This document shows, in pieces, positions 40,611 to 47,422 of a DNA stretch of 58,706 bases. Location of the stretch: NCBI RefSeq assembly GCF_001514115.1, contig NZ_KQ948462.1, positions 169,428 through 228,133 of the forward strand. Reading direction: 5' to 3'. Made by a program: the position numbers and the translations under genes. The notes beneath the pieces were generated by a model that made no database searches, was not told the origin of the DNA, and saw only the letters and a list, made by a program, of their open reading frames with translations. The first letter of the stretch is position 1, and every line of letters begins with the position of its first letter. This DNA is from Streptomyces olivochromogenes (lineage in GTDB: Bacteria; Actinomycetota; Actinomycetes; Streptomycetales; Streptomycetaceae).

Positions 40611-41656
40611 TGCGCCGGCCCTCCGGTGGCGCCGTTGCCCAGCCGTGCGAGCAGGCCCGTCAGGACGTCCGGTGACACCGTGACACTGTCGATGCGCGGC
40701 AGGTTCTCCGCGAGCTGTGTGCCCGTCAGGGCGTGCAGCGTGGCGACGTCCACGTCCCCGTGGACCCGCAGCCAGGCGGCCTGCGCCGCGGCTCGCGCCT
40801 CGCCGACCTCGCGCGCGGCCGTGGCCTCGGCCTTGGCGAGCTGTACCACCCGGCTGCCCTCCGCCTCCGCGAGCCGCACGGTCCGCGCCGCCTCCGCCCC
40901 GGCCCGTACCGCGTCCGCCGCCGCGTGCTCCTCCGCCTCGCGCCGCGCGTTGGTGCCGCGCTGGTCGACCAACTGCTCCTCGCGCCGGGCGAGTTCGATC
41001 TGGCTGGCGAGCTCGTTCTCGGCGATCGCCCGCTCCCGCTCGACGGCGACGGCCCGGCGTTCGTAGGTCGCCTTGTCCGCCTCCTGCTGGATCTGCTCGC
41101 GGGCGGGAGTGCGCAGCGCCCGCTCCACCTCGGGTTCCGGGCGCAGCGCGACGACCCGTACGGCCACCACCTCGATCCCCGTCGCGGGCAGCCGGGGTTC
41201 GGCGGCGAGCCCGCCCGCGATCCGCTCCCGTACCGACGCGACGCCGTCCACCAGGGCCGCCGCCAGCGATGTACGGGCCAGTACGTCCAGCGCGTGCTGC
41301 TGGGCCGTCTCGGTCAGCAGCGAGCCCAGCTGTTCGAGGGGCGCGCCGCGCCAGGAGCCGGTGTCGGGGTCGATGGAGAAGTCGAGCCGCTCGGCCGCGA
41401 CCCCGGGATCGACGATCCGGTAGGTGACGGTCGCCTGCACAGCGACGTCCTGGAAGTCGGATGTGCGGGCGTGGAAGGTCATCGCCAGCTCGCGGTCGTC
41501 GACCGGGACTTCGGAGAGCGTGGCGGTCAGTGAGCGGTACCAGAAGCTGAGTCCGGGGCCGTCGTGCACGAGTCGGCCCGACCGGTGGTGCCGGACATGG
41601 GCGGTGGGCGCCCCGCGCAGATGGCGCCAGCCGAGACGCCGGGTGATGTCGGCCAT
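40607..41656 (-). CDS. SPFH/Band 7 domain protein
   Basis: 349 residues. SPFH core at about residues 15-190 (LSFWYRSLTATLSEVPVDDRE, VQATVTYRIVDP, GIEVVAVRVVALRPEPEVER), then a long Ala/Glu coiled coil from about 190 to 300 (EQIQQEADKATYERRAVAVE to AAREVGEARAAAQ). No membrane span is obvious, so membrane attachment would be peripheral or by assembly. First gene of a two-gene operon with the NAD-kinase-like gene. No NfeD partner is present. Confidence 0.88.
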   Translation of the reverse strand: MADITRRLGWRHLRGAPTAHVRHHRSGRLVHDGPGLSFWYRSLTATLSEVPVDDRELAMTFHARTSDFQDVAVQATVTYRIVDPGVAAERLDFSIDPDTGSWRGAPLEQLGSLLTETAQQHALDVLARTSLAAALVDGVASVRERIAGGLAAEPRLPATGIEVVAVRVVALRPEPEVERALRTPAREQIQQEADKATYERRAVAVERERAIAENELASQIELARREEQLVDQRGTNARREAEEHAAADAVRAGAEAARTVRLAEAEGSRVVQLAKAEATAAREVGEARAAAQAAWLRVHGDVDVATLHALTGTQLAENLPRIDSVTVSPDVLTGLLARLGNGATGGPAQ

Positions 41657-41718
41657 GGGTACCCCCTCGCCGCCGGGCGACCCCGGCGACCCGCTGTGAT
41701 GCGCTTTTGTCGTCGCAA

Positions 41719-41750
41719 TGACGATAACGAGGGGGTGCCCTTATCGTCAA
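41719..41750 (-). promoter_or_regulatory. SPFH operon promoter overlapped by an inverted repeat
   Basis: On the minus strand TTGACG (41750-41745), 18 bases, TATCGT (41726-41721): a good vegetative-type promoter with predicted start near 41714, 58 bases before ATG 41656. An inverted repeat TGACGATAA-N13-TTATCGTCA (41719-41749) covers both boxes exactly, so a bound repressor would block polymerase. It faces the arginine deiminase gene at 41824. Confidence 0.65.
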
Positions 41751-41823
41751 GGGGACGAAATCAACTCGCCCGACTCCCGTCGATCCGTGGGTGAACAGGC
41801 GTCCGGATGGTCAGGATGGAGGC

Positions 41824-43053
41824 ATGGGATTCCACGTCGACTCCGAGGCCGGGCGGCTGCGCCGCGTCATCCTGCACAGACCCGACCTCGAGCTCAAGAG
41901 GCTCACCCCCAGCAACAAGGACGCCCTGCTCTTCGACGACGTGCTGTGGGTGCGCCGGGCCCGGGCGGAGCACGACGGGTTCGCGGACGTGTTGCGCGAC
42001 CGCGGGGTCACCGTCCATCTCTTCGGCGACCTGCTCACCGAGGCCCTGGGGATCCCGGTGGCCAGATCGCTCGTCCTGGACCGGGTCTTCGACGAGAAGG
42101 AGTACGGGCCGCTCGCCACCGACCACCTCCGGGCGGCCTTCGAGACCCTGCCCGCCCCGGAACTGGCGGCCGCGCTGGTCGGCGGGATGACCAAACGGGA
42201 GTTCCTGGACGCGCACCCGGAGCCGATCTCCGTGCGCTTCCATGCCATGGACCTCGACGACTTCCTCCTCGGCCCGCTCCCCAATCACCTCTTCACCCGG
42301 GACACCTCCGCCTGGATCTACGACGGGGTCTCCATCAACGCCATGCGCTGGCCCGCGCGGCAGCGGGAGACCGTGCACTTCGAGGCGATCTACCGGCACC
42401 ATCCGCTCTTCCGTGACGAGGGCTTCCATCTCTGGTCGGAGGGGCAGGCGGACTACCCGTCCACGATCGAGGGCGGTGACGTGCTCGTCATCGGCAACGG
42501 CGCTGTGCTCATCGGCATGAGTGAGCGGACGACGCCGCAGGCCGTCGAGATGCTCGCGCACAAACTGTTCGCCGCGGGGTCGGCCCGTACGATCGTGGCG
42601 CTCGACATGCCCAAGCGGCGGGCCCTCATGCACCTCGACACCGTGATGACGATGGTCGACGGCGACACCTTCACCCAGTACGCGGGGCTCGGCATGCTCC
42701 GCTCGTACACCATCGAACCGGGCTCGGGGGACAAGGAGCTGAAGGTCACCGACCATCCGCCGGAGCACATGCACCGGGCGATCGCGGCGGCGCTGGGGTT
42801 GAGCGAGATCCGGGTGCTGACCGCGACGCAGGACGTGCACGCGGCGGAGCGGGAGCAGTGGGACGACGGGTGCAATGTCCTCGCGGTGGAGCCTGGGGTC
42901 GTCGTCGCTTATGAGCGCAACGTGACCACTAACACGCATCTGCGGAAGCAGGGGATTGAGGTGATCGAGATTCCGGGGAGTGAGCTGGGGCGGGGGCGGG
43001 GTGGGCCTCGGTGTATGAGCTGTCCGGTGGAGAGGGACGGGGTGGGGGATTGA
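41824..43053 (+). CDS. arcA: Arginine deiminase
   Basis: 409 residues; ATG 41824 is chosen with AGGA seven bases before it, GTG 41791 is possible. Converts arginine to citrulline and ammonia in the cytoplasm. Seen: GRLRRVILHRPDLELKRLTP, FTRDTSAWI, TIEGGDVLVIGNG, MHLDTVMTMVD and the nucleophile Cys400 in RCMSCPV, so Asp, Glu, His and Cys of the guanidino-modifying fold are all present. Ornithine carbamoyltransferase and an amino-acid permease follow, making an arginine deiminase pathway set without carbamate kinase. Confidence 0.95.
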   Translation: MGFHVDSEAGRLRRVILHRPDLELKRLTPSNKDALLFDDVLWVRRARAEHDGFADVLRDRGVTVHLFGDLLTEALGIPVARSLVLDRVFDEKEYGPLATDHLRAAFETLPAPELAAALVGGMTKREFLDAHPEPISVRFHAMDLDDFLLGPLPNHLFTRDTSAWIYDGVSINAMRWPARQRETVHFEAIYRHHPLFRDEGFHLWSEGQADYPSTIEGGDVLVIGNGAVLIGMSERTTPQAVEMLAHKLFAAGSARTIVALDMPKRRALMHLDTVMTMVDGDTFTQYAGLGMLRSYTIEPGSGDKELKVTDHPPEHMHRAIAAALGLSEIRVLTATQDVHAAEREQWDDGCNVLAVEPGVVVAYERNVTTNTHLRKQGIEVIEIPGSELGRGRGGPRCMSCPVERDGVGD

Positions 43054-43060
43054 TGCGGGG

Positions 43061-43116
43061 TGCGGGTTGTGTGTGGCTGGGCGCGCAGTTCCCCGCGCCC
43101 CTGAAGGGGCGCTGTC
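43061..43116. repeat. Streptomyces dispersed intergenic repeat, short copy 3
   Basis: Only the 3' part: TGGCTGGGCGCGCAGTTCCC followed by the hairpin GCGCCCC-TGAA-GGGGCGC. It lies eight bases after the arcA stop and should terminate transcription. Confidence 0.85.
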
Positions 43117-43138
43117 CCCGAGGTTCACGAAGAGGTTC

Positions 43139-43166
43139 CGTATAGAAATGTGGAGCATCGTATAGA
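43139..43166 (+). promoter_or_regulatory. Direct repeat CGTATAGA, 20 bases apart
   Basis: CGTATAGA occurs at 43139 and 43159, exactly two helical turns apart, 53-80 bases before the ornithine carbamoyltransferase start. The second contains TATAGA, a possible -10. Could be an activator or ArgR-type site; not matched to a known consensus. Confidence 0.4.
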
Positions 43167-43218
43167 CTTCCAATCGCCCCTTTGTTCGTCCCCGTTCTCG
43201 CATCCCTGGAGCGCCCCC

Positions 43219-44253
43219 ATGGCGACAGTCCCGACCGCCCTCGCCGGACGCCACTTCCTCAAGGAGCTGGACTTCACCGAGGAGGAGTTCCGCGGTCTGA
43301 TCGAGCTGGCCGCCGAGCTCAAGGCGGCCAAGAAGGCCGGGGCCGAGACGCAGTACCTGCGGGGCAGGAACATCGCGCTGATCTTCGAGAAGACCTCGAC
43401 CCGTACGCGCTGCGCCTTCGAGGTCGCCGCCGCGGACCAGGGCGCGTCGACGACGTATCTGGACCCGTCCGGTTCACAGATAGGCCACAAGGAGTCCGTG
43501 AAGGACACCGCGCGTGTGCTCGGCCGGATGTTCGACGCGATCGAGTACCGGGGTGACAGCCAGGCCTCCGTCGAGGAACTGGCCGTGTACGCCGGAGTGC
43601 CCGTCTACAACGGTCTGACCGACGACTGGCACCCCACCCAGATGCTCGCCGACGTGCTCACCATGACCGAGCACTGCGACAAGCCGCTCGGCGAGATCGC
43701 CCTCGCCTACCTGGGTGACGCCCGTTTCAACATGGGCAACTCCTACCTGGTCACCGGCGCGCTCCTCGGCATGGACGTCCGGATCGTCGCCCCGGAGGCC
43801 TACTGGCCCGCCGAGGAGATCGTCGCCGAGGCCCGCAAGCTCGCCGAGAGCAACGGCGGGCGCGTCACCCTCACCGAGCACCTCGGCGAGGGCGTCCACG
43901 GCGCCGACTTCGTCGCCACCGACGTCTGGGTCTCGATGGGCGAGCCCAAGGAGGTGTGGGGCGAGCGCATCGCCGCGCTGTCCCCGTACGCCGTGACCAT
44001 GGACGTGCTGCGCGCCACCGGCAACCCGGACGTGAAGTTCCTGCACTGCCTGCCGGCCTTCCACGACCTGGGCACCAAGGTCGGCCGCGAGATCCACGAG
44101 ACCCACGGCCTCGACTCGCTGGAGGTCACCGACGAGGTGTTCGAGTCGGCGCACTCGGTCGTCTTCGACGAGGCCGAGAACCGGCTGCACACCATCAAGG
44201 CGATCATGGTCGCCACCCTGGGCCGAGCGGGAATCCCCGAGGTCCTGGCCTGA
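43219..44253 (+). CDS. argF: Ornithine carbamoyltransferase
   Basis: 344 residues from ATG 43219 (GGAG ahead). Carbamoyl-phosphate site STRTRCAF, HPTQMLAD, ornithine site with FLHCLPAFHD. Length and the opening HFLKELDFTEEEF resemble the catabolic/ArcB-like form, and the gene follows arginine deiminase, so citrulline phosphorolysis is likely; an anabolic role cannot be excluded. The APC permease follows by about 100 bases. Confidence 0.94.
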   Translation: MATVPTALAGRHFLKELDFTEEEFRGLIELAAELKAAKKAGAETQYLRGRNIALIFEKTSTRTRCAFEVAAADQGASTTYLDPSGSQIGHKESVKDTARVLGRMFDAIEYRGDSQASVEELAVYAGVPVYNGLTDDWHPTQMLADVLTMTEHCDKPLGEIALAYLGDARFNMGNSYLVTGALLGMDVRIVAPEAYWPAEEIVAEARKLAESNGGRVTLTEHLGEGVHGADFVATDVWVSMGEPKEVWGERIAALSPYAVTMDVLRATGNPDVKFLHCLPAFHDLGTKVGREIHETHGLDSLEVTDEVFESAHSVVFDEAENRLHTIKAIMVATLGRAGIPEVLA

Positions 44254-44350
44254 CGGAGGTCCCCGCAGGCCTTATCCTGACCGGCGGTCCGGATCCACCC
44301 CTTCCGCGACCGCCGTGCGACCGACCCCGTCGCACCCCGCACCACCGGAA

Positions 44351-45835
44351 ATGAGCACCACCCGCATGTCCGCTCCACGCGTCAAGTCCCCCCAGCTGCT
44401 GATGGCCGAATCAGGCGCCGACCGCGAAGGCCATGGCCTCAAGCGGACCATGGGTCTCTTCCAGCTCATCTGCTTCGGCGTCGGCGCGATCGTCGGCACC
44501 GGAATCTTCGTCGGACTCTCCGACTCGGTCGCACAGGCCGGACCCGCCGTGGTCGTGTCATTCATCCTCGCGGCGATCACCTGCGTCTTCACCGCGTTCT
44601 CCTTCGCCGAGCTCGGCGGCGCGATCCCGGTCTCCGGATCCTCGTACTCCTTCGCCTACGCGGGACTGGGCGAGGGCACGGCCTTCCTCGTCGGCTGGTG
44701 TCTGATCCTGGAGTACGGCGTCTCCGTGTCGGCCGTGGCGGTCGGCTGGAGCCAGTACGTCAACGAGCTGCTGCACAGCCTCACGGGCGTGCAACTGCCC
44801 GCCGCGCTCTCGGCGGGCCCGTCAGACGGCGGGATCGTCAACCTCCCCGCGGTCATCGTGATCGCGCTGGCCTCGGTCCTGCTGATCCGCGGGGTGCGCG
44901 AGAGCGCCCGGGCGACCGCGGCCATGGCCGTGCTGAAGCTCGTCGTGCTCGTCGCCTTCTGTGCGATCGGGTTCAGCGCCTTCAAGCACGGCAACCTCAC
45001 GCCGTTCTCCCCGGCCGGGCTCGGCGGCATCGGCGCGGGCACCACGGCGGCCTTCTTCTCGTACATCGGCTTCGACGCGATCACCACGGCCGGCGAGGAG
45101 GCCAAGGACCCCCGCCGCAACATCCCGATCGCCATCCTGGTCTGCATCGGTCTGGTCACCCTGCTGTACTGCGCGGTGGCCCTCGCGGCGATCGGCGCCG
45201 TCGGCGGCGACGCGGTCGCCGGGCGGCCCGCCGCGCTGTCGTACGTCGTCAACGTGGTCACCGGCTCCACGGTCGGCGCAGGGGTCGTCGCGTTCGGAGC
45301 GGTCGTCGCCATCGCCTCGGTCGTGCTCGCGGTGATGTACGGACAGACCCGCATCCTCATGTCCATGTCCCGCGACGGGCTCGTGCCGCGGGTCTTCGAG
45401 AAGATCTCGCCGAAGACCTCGACACCGGTCGCGGGAACCCTGATCGTCGCCGTCGTCTTCGCCGTCCCGGCGGCCTTCGCCCCGCTCGACGCCGTCGTCA
45501 ACCTGACGACGATCGGCACGCTCGCCACCATGGCCGCCGTCAATGTCGCGGTGATCGCGCTGCGGCGCCGGCAACCGGGTCTCGCCAGGACGTTCCGGGT
45601 GCCGCTCTACCCCGTGGTGCCGCTGCTCGGCATCGGCTTCTGTCTGTACCTGATGTACGAGACGGGCTGGACGACCTGGATCCAGTTCGTGTGCTTCCTG
45701 GCGGCCGGCTTCCTCGTGTACGTGCTCTACGGGCGCCGCAACTCCCGGCTGGCGGCGGACGCGGCCGTTACCGGAGCCGTTCCCGGCGCAGGGGTCACGC
45801 CGGACGCCGCTGAGCGGGCACCACAGGCAGTCTGA
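44351..45835 (+). CDS. APC-family amino acid permease (cationic amino acid transporter-like)
   Basis: 494 residues from ATG 44351; ATG 44366 is possible. About twelve helices; GVGAIVGTGIFVGLSD in the first, FSFAELGGAIPVSGSSYSFAY, and FFSYIGFDAITTAGEEAKDPRRNIP are typical of the CAT branch (YhdG/YfnA-like). Context suggests arginine uptake or arginine/ornithine exchange. Its 3' end overlaps the convergent ATPase gene by 41 bases. Confidence 0.92.
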   Translation: MSTTRMSAPRVKSPQLLMAESGADREGHGLKRTMGLFQLICFGVGAIVGTGIFVGLSDSVAQAGPAVVVSFILAAITCVFTAFSFAELGGAIPVSGSSYSFAYAGLGEGTAFLVGWCLILEYGVSVSAVAVGWSQYVNELLHSLTGVQLPAALSAGPSDGGIVNLPAVIVIALASVLLIRGVRESARATAAMAVLKLVVLVAFCAIGFSAFKHGNLTPFSPAGLGGIGAGTTAAFFSYIGFDAITTAGEEAKDPRRNIPIAILVCIGLVTLLYCAVALAAIGAVGGDAVAGRPAALSYVVNVVTGSTVGAGVVAFGAVVAIASVVLAVMYGQTRILMSMSRDGLVPRVFEKISPKTSTPVAGTLIVAVVFAVPAAFAPLDAVVNLTTIGTLATMAAVNVAVIALRRRQPGLARTFRVPLYPVVPLLGIGFCLYLMYETGWTTWIQFVCFLAAGFLVYVLYGRRNSRLAADAAVTGAVPGAGVTPDAAERAPQAV

Positions 45836-46247
45836 ACCAGACCGCCTTGCCGGAGCCGGTGGGGCGGTGGCCGCAGGAGGAGCTCAGGGTGCGGATCAGG
45901 AGAAGGCCGCGCCCGTGCTCCTGCCAGGGGTCGGGCTCACCGGGCGGCTCCGGGACCGTGAGGTTGCCGGGCGGCTCCGGGTCCGGGTCGTGCACCTCGA
46001 CCTGACAGCCGGTCGGCATCAGCTCCACGACCAGCTCTATGGGACCCTCCCCCGCGGTGTGCTCCACGGCGTTGGCGACCAGCTCCGCGGTGAGCAGTTC
46101 CGCGGTGTCGCTGTCGGCCGCGTGCTTCAGCTCGGCCAGCGCGGTGCGGACCAGGGCGCGGGCGACCGGCACGGCCGCGGCGGTGTGCGGCAGCGCGATG
46201 CGCCAGGAGGCGGGGGCGGGGGTGTCGTGCAAGGCGGGTCCGTTCAT
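45795..46247 (-). CDS. RsbW-like ATP-binding protein (anti-sigma/HATPase family)
   Basis: 150 residues. HATPase_c fold without a kinase domain: LLTAELVANAVEHTAG (N box, residues 51-66), EVHDPDPEPPG in place of the usual D-x-G box, and EHGRGLLLIRTLSSSCGHRP (G box). Streptomyces encode dozens of such proteins, which bind sigma or anti-sigma-antagonist factors. A 3' overlap of 41 bases with the permease gene means opposing transcripts collide. Confidence 0.9.
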   Translation of the reverse strand: MNGPALHDTPAPASWRIALPHTAAAVPVARALVRTALAELKHAADSDTAELLTAELVANAVEHTAGEGPIELVVELMPTGCQVEVHDPDPEPPGNLTVPEPPGEPDPWQEHGRGLLLIRTLSSSCGHRPTGSGKAVWFRLPVVPAQRRPA

Positions 46248-46592
46248 GGAGCAGGCTGTCCTGCTTTCAACTTGAGGAATGGTACGGCGCGGCCTGACGC
46301 AGGCGTCGGGCGGGCGCTTTCCAGGACATTCGGTGGGCGCCCTCCCAGGACGTTCGGCTCGGCATGAGGCCCCGTACCCAGCTCAACGCCCGGTCTCCCG
46401 CGAGGTGCTTCCGCCGTTACGGGGCTATCGAGAAGCCGTGACTCGGTGACGGGAAACGGTCACTTCGCGACTCAGTTATTGCGCGCTCGTGACGACAGTC
46501 ACAGACTGGTGATAACTTCGTGGAGTAACGACGACCGCTGTCCGGCGCCCCGTGGCGCGGACCGCCGCCCCCGCCCGAGGAGGCCGCCCGTC
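46248..46592. other. 345-base promoter region before the anthranilate cluster
   Basis: Contains a direct repeat CCAGGAC(A/G)TTCGG at 46321 and 46345 (24 bases apart), and the predicted operator/promoter at 46488-46516. No gene seen; GTG 46446 is in frame with the crotonase but its codons are not protein-like. Confidence 0.6.
46488..46516 (+). promoter_or_regulatory. Promoter with operator GTGACGACAGTCAC
   Basis: CGTGAC (46488-46493), 17 bases, GATAAC (46511-46516). The inverted repeat GTGAC-GACA-GTCAC (46489-46502) covers the -35. The 13-mer GTGACGACAGTCA recurs at 52951-52963 at the same distance from GATAGC. PaaX is the only regulator in the cluster and the likely ligand; inference. Confidence 0.65.
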
Positions 46593-47420
46593 ATGAGTCC
46601 CTTCACCGGCTCCGCCGCCCGCACCTCCGACTGGCAGCACCTGAGGTGCGCGGTCGCCGACGGGGTCGCCACGGTCACCCTGGCCCGCCCCGAGAAACTC
46701 AACGCCCTCACCTTCGGCGCCTACGCCGACCTGCGCGATCTGCTCGCCGAGCTCTCCCGTGAGCGGTCGGTGCGGGCGCTGGTGCTGGCGGGGGAGGGGC
46801 GCGGCTTCTGCTCCGGCGGCGACGTCGACGAGATCATCGGCGCGACCCTGTCCATGGACACCGCCCAGCTCCTCGACTTCAACCGGATGACCGGGCAGGT
46901 CGTGCGGGCCGTGCGGGAGTGCCCGTTCCCGGTGATCGCGGCGGTGCACGGGGTCGCGGCGGGCGCCGGAGCCGTCCTCGCCCTGGCCGCCGACTTCCGG
47001 GTGGCCGACCCGAGCGCCCGGTTCGCCTTCCTCTTCACCCGTGTCGGACTGTCCGGCGGCGACATGGGCGCCGCCTATCTGCTGCCCCGGGTCGTCGGGC
47101 TCGGTCACGCGACCCGGCTGCTGATGCTCGGCGAACCGGTGCGCGCGCCCGAGGCCGAGCGGATCGGCCTGATCAGCGAGCTGGCCGACGAGGGCAGCGC
47201 GGACGAGGCCGCCCAGCGGCTGGCCCGCCGCCTGGCCGAGGGTCCGGCTCTCGCGTACGCCCAGACCAAGGCCCTGCTCACCGCCGAACTGGACATGCCC
47301 CTCGCCGCCTCCGTCGAGCTCGACGCCTCGACCCAGGCTCTTCTGATGACCGGCGAGGACTATGCCGAGTTCCATGCGGCGTTCACGGAGAAGCGCGCGC
47401 CGAAGTGGCGGGGGCGATAG
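46593..47420 (+). CDS. Crotonase-family protein lacking both hydratase glutamates
   Basis: 275 residues from ATG 46593 (GAGGAGG ahead). Crotonase features: GRGFCSGGDVDEIIG (oxyanion hole), HGVAAGAGAVLALAADFRV, FLFTRVGLSGGDMGAAYLLP. The positions of the two hydratase glutamates hold Ala and non-acidic residues, but Asp157 (SGGDMG) is available. Members of this branch with the VGLSG(G/A)DMGA motif often lie with CoA-linked aromatic genes. It may act as a ring hydrolase or lyase rather than a simple hydratase. First gene of the operon; the monooxygenase follows three bases later. Confidence 0.85.
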   Translation: MSPFTGSAARTSDWQHLRCAVADGVATVTLARPEKLNALTFGAYADLRDLLAELSRERSVRALVLAGEGRGFCSGGDVDEIIGATLSMDTAQLLDFNRMTGQVVRAVRECPFPVIAAVHGVAAGAGAVLALAADFRVADPSARFAFLFTRVGLSGGDMGAAYLLPRVVGLGHATRLLMLGEPVRAPEAERIGLISELADEGSADEAAQRLARRLAEGPALAYAQTKALLTAELDMPLAASVELDASTQALLMTGEDYAEFHAAFTEKRAPKWRGR

Positions 47421-47422
47421 CC

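Noticed and set aside
45795..45835. 41-base tail-to-tail overlap as antisense control of the permease
   Set aside because: Convergent overlaps are frequent in Streptomyces and nothing further supports regulation.
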